Below, piece by piece: positions 24,719 through 33,296 of a stretch of DNA of 64,000 nt. The translations under genes were made by a program, and so were the position numbers. Under the pieces are notes generated by a model. The model was not told where the DNA came from, searched no databases, and worked only from the letters and a program-made list of their open reading frames with translations. Within the stretch, counting starts at the first letter, position 1. Every line of letters starts with the position of its first letter. Source of the stretch: Caldifarciminota bacterium (GTDB lineage: Bacteria > Hydrothermota > UBA3072); assembly GCA_016930175.1 (NCBI GenBank), contig JAFGHJ010000023.1, positions 1-64,000 of the forward strand, written 5' to 3'.

Positions 24719-26521
24719 ATGTATAAACGCATCATACTTTTAATTCTCTTTTCGGTAACATCTATTTGGGCACAACAGAGCCAACTTTATATAATGGAGC
24801 CTTTAATAGTCACAGCAAGCAAAATACCCACAACTTTATTGGGAACAAATAGAGATGTTATTGTAATTGAGAAGGGAGAAATAGAAAGCAGCCCCGCAAG
24901 TGGAATTGCGGACCTGTTAAAATATATTTCGGGAGTCGAAATAAGCGAGAGAGGCCCCCAAGGTATCCAATCTGATGTTTCCGTCGGAGGAGGAACGTTC
25001 GAACAAAGTCTTATTTTAATAGACGGGATAAAAATGAACGATCCTCAAACGGCACACCATAATCTGAATATTCCAGTTCAATTAGAAGATATAGAGCGAA
25101 TAGAAATATTAAAGGGTCCGGGAGTAAGGCTATACGGAGCGGGAGCCTTCACCGGGGTTATAAATATAATAACGAAAAAAGGAGAAACAAAGAATCTGGA
25201 AATAAAAGCAATGGGAGGAGACTATAAACTGCTTGAAGGAAATCTTTCTCTTTCCCAACCTTTAGGTGTCTTCAACAATTATTTTTCGGTTTCAGGAAAA
25301 AGATCAGATGGATACCGTTACAATACTGATTTCAATCTATGGAATGTATTCTTTAAATCAAGCATTGATTACGGAAAACTCAACGGAGATATTTCTCTCG
25401 GCTATAACGATAAAGAGTTTGGGGCTAACTGCTTCTATTCAGATAACAATCCTAATGAGCGGGAACATACGAAAACTGCTTTTGCAAAAGGTTCTATAGA
25501 TTTTGAAAAAAACAATATAAGCGTTTACTGGAGACGTCATAAGGATAATGATATTTTAGATTTTGAAGATCCGAGTTATTATACAGGTGATCATACGACA
25601 CATACATACGGGTTGGCACTGAAATCGACAATTTATTCCAGAGCAGGTATTACAACCGCAGGTTTAGAAGGGGAAGGAGAAAAAATAAGGAGTACAAGTA
25701 TCGGTAGCTATTCCCGCACGAAATCACTATTCTTTTTCGAGCATAAACTTCCGACAATGAAAAACATCACAATTATTTTTGGTTCATCGCTCTTTTATTA
25801 TTCCGACTGGGATTGGTATTTTTATCCGGGAGTAGATATCGGTTTCAGATTTAACTCCCAAACCCATTTATACGCATCTATAGAGAGAGCTTTTCGCGTT
25901 CCCTCATACACGGAATTATACCTGGATAGTCCTGCAAATATAGGGAATCCGGATCTTACACCCGAGAGGGCATCGTCTTTCGAAACAGGTATTAAGATGA
26001 TAAGAGGCAGTATATTAACAAATATCAATGCATTTTTAAGGAAAGAAAAAAATATAATCGATTGGGTCAGGGAAACTTCATCCGAACCATGGAGAGCAGA
26101 AAATGCAGGAGATGTTACCGTAAAAGGGTTAGATGTAAATATTAATTACAAACCCATTGTTCGCATGTACAAAAAATTTCCAGTACCATCTGTTGACCTT
26201 GGATATACTTTTCTAAACTTGCAGAGAGAAGAAAGCTCTCTTCAATCTAAATATCTTCTTAAGCAACCGGAGCATAAATTCACATTAAGCGCAGATTATG
26301 AGTTAAGCAGCAGTTTGAAACAAATCTGGAAAGCCCGCTATGAAATATTGCCCGATTCCGAGAGGCGTCTCATCCTGGATACGAAAATCTCCCTGGAAAT
26401 CAAAAATTCCGAATTTTTTATAGATATAACCAATCTTTTAAATACGGAATATACTCAGGCACAATGGATTCCGATGCCCGGCAGATGGGCGAAAGCAGGC
26501 ATCCGGGTTGAGATTTATTAA
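24719..26521 (+). CDS. TonB-dependent outer-membrane receptor (BtuB-like)
   Basis: TonB-dependent receptors import scarce nutrients across the outer membrane. The 600-residue protein has a signal peptide (residues 1-18, ending SIWAQ), a TonB-box-like PLIVTASKIP (about 25-34), a plug domain to about residue 155 with LLKYISGVEI, LILIDGIKM, IERIEILKGPG and GVINIITKKG, and a 22-strand-type barrel ending in Tyr. Its size is close to BtuB (about 600). It follows thiC by 30 bases, so a thiamine precursor, cobalamin or another vitamin is a reasonable substrate guess. No cobalamin riboswitch was recognised. Confidence 0.88.
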   Translation: MYKRIILLILFSVTSIWAQQSQLYIMEPLIVTASKIPTTLLGTNRDVIVIEKGEIESSPASGIADLLKYISGVEISERGPQGIQSDVSVGGGTFEQSLILIDGIKMNDPQTAHHNLNIPVQLEDIERIEILKGPGVRLYGAGAFTGVINIITKKGETKNLEIKAMGGDYKLLEGNLSLSQPLGVFNNYFSVSGKRSDGYRYNTDFNLWNVFFKSSIDYGKLNGDISLGYNDKEFGANCFYSDNNPNEREHTKTAFAKGSIDFEKNNISVYWRRHKDNDILDFEDPSYYTGDHTTHTYGLALKSTIYSRAGITTAGLEGEGEKIRSTSIGSYSRTKSLFFFEHKLPTMKNITIIFGSSLFYYSDWDWYFYPGVDIGFRFNSQTHLYASIERAFRVPSYTELYLDSPANIGNPDLTPERASSFETGIKMIRGSILTNINAFLRKEKNIIDWVRETSSEPWRAENAGDVTVKGLDVNINYKPIVRMYKKFPVPSVDLGYTFLNLQREESSLQSKYLLKQPEHKFTLSADYELSSSLKQIWKARYEILPDSERRLILDTKISLEIKNSEFFIDITNLLNTEYTQAQWIPMPGRWAKAGIRVEIY

Positions 26522-26829
26522 AAAATATTTTCACACGGAGACACGGAGAACGCGGAGATTTTTTTGTTGTTTTCCCCACCCAACCCCAAAAAATACTATC
26601 TCACACAAAGCCACTTTGCAGGATTATTTTTAGGTATTAAAAACATTCATCTATTTGTGTTATTTGTTGTTTCTCTCGTGGGGGTGTGGGAGGGAAAAAC
26701 AAATTTAATTTTCTTTCTTTGTGTTCTTTGTGGCTTTGTGTGAGATAAATGGGGTGGAGTGGGGTTTTTAAGCAACATATTTTTTCTTTGTGTCTTTGTG
26801 CTCTTTGCGTGAGAACATCTTTTCCCTTC
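26522..26829. repeat. gene-free gap filled with CACAAAG- and CACGGAG-type repeats
   Basis: Blocks include a CACGGAGACACGGAGAACGCGGAG-like run at about 26533-26559, CACACAAAGCCAC near 26602, the minus-oriented runs CTTTGTGTTCTTTGTGGC (about 26718-26735) and CTTTGTGTCTTTGTGCTCTT (about 26785-26804), and ATTTGTGTTATTTGTTGTT (about 26652-26670). The same families recur in other gaps. No gene is supported. Confidence 0.6.
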
Positions 26830-26857
26830 TTGACTTTAAATTCATCCTTCGTATTCT
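26830..26857 (+). promoter_or_regulatory. putative promoter of ftcD, possibly leaderless
   Basis: TTGACT (26830-26835) and TATTCT (26852-26857) are 16 bases apart. The expected start site falls at about 26864, almost on the ATG at 26865, which has no ribosome site. Confidence 0.4.
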
Positions 26858-26864
26858 TAAAAAA

Positions 26865-27887
26865 ATGAAAATTATCGAATGTATTCCTAATATTTCCGAA
26901 GGAAAAGATATAGAAAAAATCAAAGCTATAACTAACGAAGCCAAGAGTACTGCGGGTGCTTACCTTCTGGATGTTTATACAGGAGCCTCAACAAATAGAA
27001 CTGTGCTTACTTTAGCCGGAAACCCGAAAGCCATTAAAGAAGCTATCTATAAAACATTTAAAAAAACTTCGGAACTGATTGATATGAGAAAGCACAAAGG
27101 AGTTCATCCACGCATAGGATCAGTCGATGTTTGCCCTTTTATTCCTGTTCGGGATATGACAATAGAGGAGTGTATCGATATTACAAGAGAAGTTGGTCAA
27201 AAAGTGGCGGAAGAATTGGATATTCCAGTCTACCTCTATGGTGAGTCGGCTGCCAGAGAAGAAAGAAAAGATTTATCAAATATTCGCGAAGGGGGATATG
27301 AAAAACTAAAAGAAAAATTAAAAAATCCCGAATGGAAACCGGATTTCGGAGAAGCAAAATTCAACGAGAAATCAGGAGCAAGCATAATAGGCGCGCGGGA
27401 TTTTTTAATTGCTTTCAATATAAATCTTAAGACAAAAGAAACAAAATTAGCTAATGTGATAGCAGAAAAAATTCGGGAATCAGGCACAGTAAAGGTTGAC
27501 AATAATGGCAATAAAGTGAGAGTGCCGGGTACCCTGAAAGAAGTGAAAGCGATTGGGTGGTATATCGAGGAATTCGGATGCGCCCAGGTTTCGACAAATT
27601 TGATCGACTTTCGAGTAACTCCGCTTCACCGCCTTTTTGAAGAAGTCGAAAAGGAAGCAAAAAAATTGGGTGTCGAAGTTGCCGGAAGTGAATTGGTAGG
27701 ACTTGTTCCCGAAGAGGCTCTACTCAACTCCGGGAAATTTTATCTTGCCAGAGAGTCTTCAGAGGATAGAAGTTCTAAAAACAAAATAATTAATACAGCG
27801 ATTAATTATCTTGGGCTTTCCAGCAGATATGAATTTTTTCCGGAAGAAAAAATTATGGAATACAAAATGAAAAAGGAGATGTTATGA
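26865..27887 (+). CDS. ftcD: glutamate formimidoyltransferase
   Basis: This enzyme moves a formimino group between formimino-glutamate (or a related donor) and tetrahydrofolate. I start at 26865, where the conserved head MKIIECIPNISEG begins; the upstream in-frame stretch is repeat translation. The 340-residue protein has DVYTGASTNRTVLTL, the substrate-loop phrase KGVHPRIGSVDVCPF, YLYGESA, a GARDFLIAFN strand and QVSTNLIDF. It covers both FTCD N domains. It overlaps the cyclodeaminase gene by four bases (ATGA). No hut genes are nearby, so one-carbon or purine/glycine metabolism are alternatives to histidine breakdown. Confidence 0.92.
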   Translation: MKIIECIPNISEGKDIEKIKAITNEAKSTAGAYLLDVYTGASTNRTVLTLAGNPKAIKEAIYKTFKKTSELIDMRKHKGVHPRIGSVDVCPFIPVRDMTIEECIDITREVGQKVAEELDIPVYLYGESAAREERKDLSNIREGGYEKLKEKLKNPEWKPDFGEAKFNEKSGASIIGARDFLIAFNINLKTKETKLANVIAEKIRESGTVKVDNNGNKVRVPGTLKEVKAIGWYIEEFGCAQVSTNLIDFRVTPLHRLFEEVEKEAKKLGVEVAGSELVGLVPEEALLNSGKFYLARESSEDRSSKNKIINTAINYLGLSSRYEFFPEEKIMEYKMKKEML

Positions 27888-28507
27888 ATATTTCAATATC
27901 TGATTTTTTAGAAAGACTTTCTTCCGATGCACCTACGCCGGGTGGTGGTTCTGTGGCTGCACTTGTAGGAGCGCTTTCTTGTTCTCTTACTTCAATGGTC
28001 GGGAACTTGACTGAGCGTAAGAAAAAGTATGAAGAATATTGGGAAGAATCTAAAAAAATTATTGAGGAAGCGAAAAAATTAAGCGACGACTTCCTATCTC
28101 TTTTTTACGAAGATATGGAAGTTTTTACAAAATTGATGGCTACTTTCGGTCTTCCCAGAGGAACAGAAGAGGAGAAACAAAAAAGGGATGATGAGATTCA
28201 GAACGCGATAAAAAGAGCAATTGAAGTTCCTCTTGAGGTCATGGAAAAAAGCCGGAGCGCAGCCGAACTGGCTCTCACCATGGCAAAAATAGGGAATTTG
28301 AACGCCATTAGCGATACTGGAATAGCCGGTGAAATGGCGCTGGCAGCCTGTAGAAGTGCATCTTACAACGTACTTATTAACTTCAATTTCTTAAAAGATA
28401 CAGATTATTTAAGAACAATAGATAAAAAACATAAAGAGGTTTTAAAAGAGGTCAAATCTATTCATAAAGAAGTTGCATTGCTGGTAAGAAAAAAAATAAA
28501 AAAGTAG
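27884..28507 (+). CDS. formimidoyltetrahydrofolate cyclodeaminase / FchA-type cyclohydrolase
   Basis: This FTCD_C-family all-helical enzyme makes methenyl-THF from formimino-THF. FchA members of the same family instead hydrolyse methenyl-THF. The 207-residue protein has DAPTPGGGSVAALVGAL near the N-terminus, helices with NAIKRAIEVPLEVME, and the SDTGIAGEMALAACRSA folate-site phrase. It is coupled to ftcD by a four-base overlap, and in animals the two are one fused protein. Linkage favours the cyclodeaminase activity, though the sequence alone cannot exclude cyclohydrolase. Confidence 0.88.
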   Translation: MNISISDFLERLSSDAPTPGGGSVAALVGALSCSLTSMVGNLTERKKKYEEYWEESKKIIEEAKKLSDDFLSLFYEDMEVFTKLMATFGLPRGTEEEKQKRDDEIQNAIKRAIEVPLEVMEKSRSAAELALTMAKIGNLNAISDTGIAGEMALAACRSASYNVLINFNFLKDTDYLRTIDKKHKEVLKEVKSIHKEVALLVRKKIKK

Positions 28508-28518
28508 GTAATAAAGGG

Positions 28519-28546
28519 TTGATAATTTCTAAAATTCTCATATAAT
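28519..28546 (+). promoter_or_regulatory. promoter of tRNA-Lys
   Basis: TTGATA (28519-28524) and TATAAT (28541-28546) are 16 bases apart, ending 14 bases before the tRNA. Confidence 0.7.
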
Positions 28547-28560
28547 TATAAATTATAGCA

Positions 28561-28633
28561 GGGTCGTTAGCTCAATCGGCAGAGCACCGGCCTTTTAAGC
28601 CGGGGGTCGAAGGTTCGATTCCTTCACGACCCA
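28561..28633 (+). tRNA. tRNA-Lys (anticodon UUU)
   Basis: The acceptor GGGTCGT pairs with ACGACCC. The D arm is TAGCTCAATCGGCAGAGCA, the anticodon stem CCGGC/GCCGG closes the loop CTTTTAA with anticodon TTT, and the T arm contains GGTTCGATTCC. The discriminator base is A, and CCA is not encoded. Confidence 0.97.
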
Positions 28634-28677
28634 GAATATAAAATAGTAAAAAAATATTTTCAGGAGGGCATATAAAT

Positions 28678-29157
28678 TTGCTGGATTATGTTCATGATAA
28701 AGAAGACTTTAAGAAAGAACTGTCCTTAATTGGGAAGAACAAGGGAGACTTCATAGTTAAAGAAGGAGATCCCGGCGATTATATGTTTATCATAGTTGAA
28801 GGCAAAGTGAAAGTACTGCTCAGAAGAGGAAAGAAAGAAATTATTCTTGCCACTTTAGAAAAGGGTAATTTTTTCGGAGAGATGAGTCTATTCGGAGGGA
28901 ATCCTCGTAGCGCATCAGTACAAGCATTAACGGATTTAAAGCTTTTAAAAATAACACGAAAAGATATTAAGAGGTTAAGTAAAACCAATCCTAAATTATT
29001 AAGCGAATTTACTATGGGCTTATGTACGGAATTATGTCAGAGAGTATCAAATACAAGTACTTCTTTAGAGTCTTATTTCCATATTAACAGAGCGATACTT
29101 AAAAACCCTAAATTCAGAAATTTTTTACAAAAAATCTGGAATGAAAAGGAGGAATAA
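28678..29157 (+). CDS. cyclic nucleotide-binding domain protein
   Basis: This 159-residue protein is a single cNMP-binding (CAP/EDF) domain without a helix-turn-helix. It has EGDPGDYMFIIVEGKVKV and the phosphate-binding cassette FFGEMSLFGGNPRSASV, including the Glu and Arg that bind ribose and phosphate. A helical C-terminus of about 50 residues follows. The start is TTG with AGGAGGG upstream. Directly followed (no gap) by the OmpA-like gene, it may regulate an unknown partner allosterically. The ligand (cAMP, c-di-GMP or none) is not determinable. Confidence 0.85.
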   Translation: MLDYVHDKEDFKKELSLIGKNKGDFIVKEGDPGDYMFIIVEGKVKVLLRRGKKEIILATLEKGNFFGEMSLFGGNPRSASVQALTDLKLLKITRKDIKRLSKTNPKLLSEFTMGLCTELCQRVSNTSTSLESYFHINRAILKNPKFRNFLQKIWNEKEE

Positions 29158-30906
29158 ATGAATGTGTTATTAGTAGTGTTGTTTGGTTTTTCGTCTTTCA
29201 ACTCGGGCAGCGGAACTTTTAATCTTTACTCGGCAAGAACCCTTCCTTATGCGACTCTCAATTTTAATGCAAGTGCCGGCGGGGCAACGCATGAGTTCGG
29301 TTCGTACAAACACATAGCCGCTAATTCGAAATTCGGTTTTACTTACGGCGTTATAGATCTTTTTGAGATTTATCTGGGAACCACAGTATACGATAAATAC
29401 TCATACAGCGACAACTTATTCGGTGATGACGTCTATAACGAATACGGTTGGAAGAACCTGTACGGTGGTTTGAAATTTTATGTACCTGCCGTAGGAACTT
29501 CCGCAATAGGAGATCAATCTTTTAAATGGTTAGTAGGAGGACACCTGGGAACGTCGTTCAATCCATTTTCACCGGCAAATCATGCTTCCATAGTAGGCGC
29601 GCCGAACTTTTTCTATCCCACATATAAATATAATCCGAGTCTTGCAGTAGATCTCTTAAATGATTTTGAGATTTACCCTCTTCTTGCGCATATAAATTTA
29701 GGGTACGTTAAGAGAGGAAGTTTGCAGGATGTCCTGCCCGGAGTTGAGATGCCGGATTTGTTACGCGTCGGCGGGGGTTTCGAAATAGCAGCCGGACCAT
29801 TTACACGTTTTGTTTTCGAAGCGGCAAATATAAGACCCGGAGAGGATTTGCAGGATACATTGATTGGTACTTTCGGTATCAGGTTCATGGTTCCTGAAAA
29901 ATTCTCATTCGATGTGGCGGTCGACCACGTTTTTAACGATTCGACTGATTTTGTTCCTGATTTAGCGTTTGATGAAATTGGTCAGTGGAGATTCAAAATC
30001 GGTTTCACCTTGCAAAGCACTATAATTAAAAAAGAAAAGAAAGAGGAGCCGCAAAAGGGTACTATCGCTTTAACTGTAAACGATATGTCGACAAACGAAC
30101 CCCTGGTTGCTACGGTAAATATAAAAGATTCACCTCTTAGTTACCAAACCGCAGAAGACGGTAAAGTAACCATAGAGATACTTCCCGGTGTTTATGATTT
30201 AGAGCTTTCTAAAGAAGGCTATCTCCCGAGAACAGCCACTATTACAGTAAAACCTTCCGCAACTGTCAACATTAATACTGTTCTAAGAAAAACAGAAAAG
30301 GAGACAGGCGTTTTTACTGGCACGGTAAGTTCTTTCAGAGATGAGGTACCGCTTGCGGCATATATCGAATTTCTCGGTACGGAACTCACAAAAATCGCCT
30401 CGGATGCGGTTAAAGGTGTTTTCCAGACAGAAGTTGAAGCAGGCACTTATAATGTCCGCGTTTCAGCCGATGGTTATCTGCCCGAGACTTTCCCGGTAGA
30501 AATTATAAAAGGTGAAACTACAATAAAGAATGTAAAGCTTGTTAAAAAGTTAGAAAAGGAAGAAGTAATTGTTTTAAGAGGTATTAATTTCGCATCAGGT
30601 CAGGCAGTCATTCCACCAGCGGAATATCCTATTTTGGACCAGGTTGTACAGGTACTCAAGGCGAATGAAAAGGTGAGAGTTGAGATAGGCGGGCATACTG
30701 ATTCGGTCGGCTCGGAAACTTACAATCAGGGGCTATCCGAAAGAAGAGCTCAATCGGTAATGAACTACCTCATACAAAGGGGAATAGCTGCCAGCAGATT
30801 GGAAGCAAGAGGGTACGGAGAGTACCAGCCCGTAGCTTCAAATACAACTCGCGATGGCAGAAGCCAGAACAGAAGAATTGAATTTAAAGTGCTCTCGGTA
30901 GAGTAA
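29158..30906 (+). CDS. outer-membrane protein: barrel, two carboxypeptidase-regulatory-like domains, OmpA domain
   Basis: This 582-residue protein has a signal-like N-terminus, a beta-barrel-like region to about residue 285, and two Ig-like PEGA/CarboxypepD-regulatory repeats (about 295-380 and 385-465, with LPGVYDLELSKEGYLPR and VEAGTYNVRVSADGYLP). A C-terminal OmpA peptidoglycan-binding domain (about 475-582) has INFASGQAVI, GHTDSVGSETYNQGLSERRA and SQNRRIEF. It probably tethers the outer membrane to the wall. It starts right after the cNMP gene stop with a GGAGG site and shares its transcript. Confidence 0.88.
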   Translation: MNVLLVVLFGFSSFNSGSGTFNLYSARTLPYATLNFNASAGGATHEFGSYKHIAANSKFGFTYGVIDLFEIYLGTTVYDKYSYSDNLFGDDVYNEYGWKNLYGGLKFYVPAVGTSAIGDQSFKWLVGGHLGTSFNPFSPANHASIVGAPNFFYPTYKYNPSLAVDLLNDFEIYPLLAHINLGYVKRGSLQDVLPGVEMPDLLRVGGGFEIAAGPFTRFVFEAANIRPGEDLQDTLIGTFGIRFMVPEKFSFDVAVDHVFNDSTDFVPDLAFDEIGQWRFKIGFTLQSTIIKKEKKEEPQKGTIALTVNDMSTNEPLVATVNIKDSPLSYQTAEDGKVTIEILPGVYDLELSKEGYLPRTATITVKPSATVNINTVLRKTEKETGVFTGTVSSFRDEVPLAAYIEFLGTELTKIASDAVKGVFQTEVEAGTYNVRVSADGYLPETFPVEIIKGETTIKNVKLVKKLEKEEVIVLRGINFASGQAVIPPAEYPILDQVVQVLKANEKVRVEIGGHTDSVGSETYNQGLSERRAQSVMNYLIQRGIAASRLEARGYGEYQPVASNTTRDGRSQNRRIEFKVLSVE

Positions 30907-30946
30907 CGGGACAGCTGCATAGATTTGGCTTCGTGATTTTTTATAA

Positions 30947-33016
30947 TTGAGCTTAAAGAAAAATCTTAACGAAGAACAGGAAAAAGCAGTTACACACACT
31001 TCCGGCCCCGCGCTTGTATTAGCAGGGGCCGGAAGTGGCAAAACAAGAGTTATAACTTACAGGATCGTTTACCTTTTAGAGCAAAAAGACGTAAAACCCT
31101 ATAATATCCTTGCTGTGACTTTTACAAATAAGGCAGCCGACGAAATGAAAGAGCGTCTATATTCATTGGTAAGGAGGTCGACAAAAGGAATATGGATGGG
31201 AACATTCCACTCAATTTGTGCACGATTATTACGTGAATTCGCTTCCTGCACGACATATTCGAGGAATTTTATTATTTACGATACTCAGGATCAACATAAT
31301 CTGATCAAAAATATTATAAGAGATTCCGATATAGGAGAAAAAACCCTTGATTTTTATTATGTTCACCGCACTATATCAAATCTAAAGAACAGACTTATTG
31401 ATGAATACGAATTCAAACCATACAATTATAAAACAGAACTGATTAAGAATATCTATCAGGAATATCAAACAAGACTTAAAGAAAATGACGCGATGGATTT
31501 TGACGATCTTTTATTCAATTTCTACACACTTCTCGACTCCAACACGGAAATAAGAAAGAATTTAAATGATAGGTTCAAATACAAATTGGTTGACGAATAT
31601 CAGGATACCAATCCTTCGCAGTATCAGATATTAAAAAAATTGTCGGAGAGATATAAAGATGTCTTTGTTGTGGGTGACGACGACCAGTCAATATACGGGT
31701 TCAGAGGTGCGGATATAAACAATATTCTTGACTTTGAGGATGATTTTCCAAATTCAAAAGTTTACAAACTTGAAAGAAATTATAGATCTACAAAGAGAAT
31801 TCTTGAAGTAGCCTCAACTGTCGTTAAAAATAACCGCTTAAGAAAAGGGAAAACCCTCTGGACCAAAGAGGAAGAGGGAGAAAAAATCACGCTTTTTTCG
31901 GCTTTTTCGGAGAAAGAAGAAGCCGCCAAACTAATAAAACTTTTAAAAAAAGAACTGGGCAAATACAATAAGAAGGATATACTTATTGCTTACAGAACAA
32001 ACGCTCAATCAAGAGCAATAGAAGATGCTTTATTAAAAGAAGAAATTCCGTACGTGATCGTAGGAGGAGTGAAATTTTATCAGAGAAAGGAAATAAAGGA
32101 TATCCTATCCTATGTTAAGTTCATAGTCAACAAGAAGGATACGGTTTCCTTTTTCCGGATTTTAAACACTCCGAGAAGAGGTATCGGCAAAATAACAAGA
32201 GAAAAAACAGAAATGAAAGCAAAGGAAGAAAATATTTCTCTCTGGGAGGCTTCATGTAAGCTAGCCGGACAGGAACAGCCAATCGCGGATTTTGTAAATC
32301 TCATAAAATCTCTGGAAGAAATAAAGCGTATAGATGAACTTATAGTGGCGATTGTAGAGAAAACCGGATATGTGGATATTCTTAAAGAGACGGATACGAT
32401 TGAATCGGAAAGCAGAATCGAGAATATACAGGAATTGCTATCGGCAGCATATGAGTTTACTGAGAACTCGGAGAAGTATTCGCCGGAAGAATACCTGACC
32501 GAAGTGGGATTAAAAACCGACATCGATAGCTGGAGTCGAACTGATTCCGTCAATTTAATGACTCTGCATAACACAAAAGGACTTGAATTCGACGTAGTTT
32601 TTATAGTCGGAATCGGGGAAGGGCTTCTGCCTCATTACAGAAGTATTAAGGAAGGCAACACGGAAGAAGAGCGTCGTCTTTTTTATGTCGGAATAACAAG
32701 AGCACGGAAGAAATTATTTTTGTCTTATTTCTTAACACACGGAGCAGGATGGGGAAGCACAAGAAGTATTCTTCCATCATCTTTCTTAAAGGAATTACCC
32801 CCCGGAGCTATCGAAAACCTGGAAGATTATACACCTGGCGGAAACGAAAAGAAGCAATATATTTTAAGAGATAATAAAAATGATAGTAAGTGGGTAAATC
32901 ATCCTATATTCGGCAGGGGAGAGATATTGGATGTGGTGGACGGAGACAAATTATTGATATCATTTAACGGCACGACAAAAAAAATCAAACGGAGGTTCTT
33001 CGATGAAAGAAGTTGA
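30947..33016 (+). CDS. UvrD/PcrA-type superfamily 1 DNA helicase
   Basis: This 3'-5' helicase acts in nucleotide excision repair and replication restart. The 689-residue protein has the Q motif LNEEQ, Walker A GAGSGKT, motif II VDEYQDTN, motif III VGDDDQSIYGFRGAD, motif IV RNYRST, motif V LHNTKGLEFDVVF and motif VI RRLFYVGITRARKKL. The TTG start at 30947 directly follows an in-frame TAA and has no ribosome site, so the true start is uncertain, but the Q motif fixes the N-terminus to within a few residues. The C-terminal segment after about residue 635 resembles the PcrA RNAP-binding Tudor-like domain. It overlaps gatC by 14 bases; uvrA lies downstream in the same run. Confidence 0.93.
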   Translation: MSLKKNLNEEQEKAVTHTSGPALVLAGAGSGKTRVITYRIVYLLEQKDVKPYNILAVTFTNKAADEMKERLYSLVRRSTKGIWMGTFHSICARLLREFASCTTYSRNFIIYDTQDQHNLIKNIIRDSDIGEKTLDFYYVHRTISNLKNRLIDEYEFKPYNYKTELIKNIYQEYQTRLKENDAMDFDDLLFNFYTLLDSNTEIRKNLNDRFKYKLVDEYQDTNPSQYQILKKLSERYKDVFVVGDDDQSIYGFRGADINNILDFEDDFPNSKVYKLERNYRSTKRILEVASTVVKNNRLRKGKTLWTKEEEGEKITLFSAFSEKEEAAKLIKLLKKELGKYNKKDILIAYRTNAQSRAIEDALLKEEIPYVIVGGVKFYQRKEIKDILSYVKFIVNKKDTVSFFRILNTPRRGIGKITREKTEMKAKEENISLWEASCKLAGQEQPIADFVNLIKSLEEIKRIDELIVAIVEKTGYVDILKETDTIESESRIENIQELLSAAYEFTENSEKYSPEEYLTEVGLKTDIDSWSRTDSVNLMTLHNTKGLEFDVVFIVGIGEGLLPHYRSIKEGNTEEERRLFYVGITRARKKLFLSYFLTHGAGWGSTRSILPSSFLKELPPGAIENLEDYTPGGNEKKQYILRDNKNDSKWVNHPIFGRGEILDVVDGDKLLISFNGTTKKIKRRFFDERS

Positions 33017-33296
33017 TATAAAACATCTTTCTAAACTCGCGAATATCGAACTGGAGAGAGAAGAAGAAAAGAAACTTCAGGAAGATCTTAATAAAATAAT
33101 CAAACACATTAGACAAATCCAGGAGGTTGAGGTACGCCAGACCCCGAATACTACGCACCTTAGCGTGGAAGCCTTGCCTTTTAGAGATGATAAAAAAGAA
33201 AAACCTCTGTCGGTAAAGGAAGTTCTGTCAAACACTAAAGAACAGTACAAAAATCATTTTACCATAAACAGGATGATAAATGAAGACAATACCTGA
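33003..33296 (+). CDS. gatC: Asp/Glu-tRNA amidotransferase subunit C
   Basis: GatC is the small clamp that holds GatA and GatB in the transamidosome, which converts Glu-tRNA-Gln and Asp-tRNA-Asn. The 97-residue protein has the family head IKHLSKLANIEL, a helical middle and the extended segment ending LSVEALPFRDD, typical of GatC. GGAGG precedes the ATG, and the gene overlaps both the helicase gene (14 bases) and gatA (17 bases). Confidence 0.93.
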   Translation: MKEVDIKHLSKLANIELEREEEKKLQEDLNKIIKHIRQIQEVEVRQTPNTTHLSVEALPFRDDKKEKPLSVKEVLSNTKEQYKNHFTINRMINEDNT

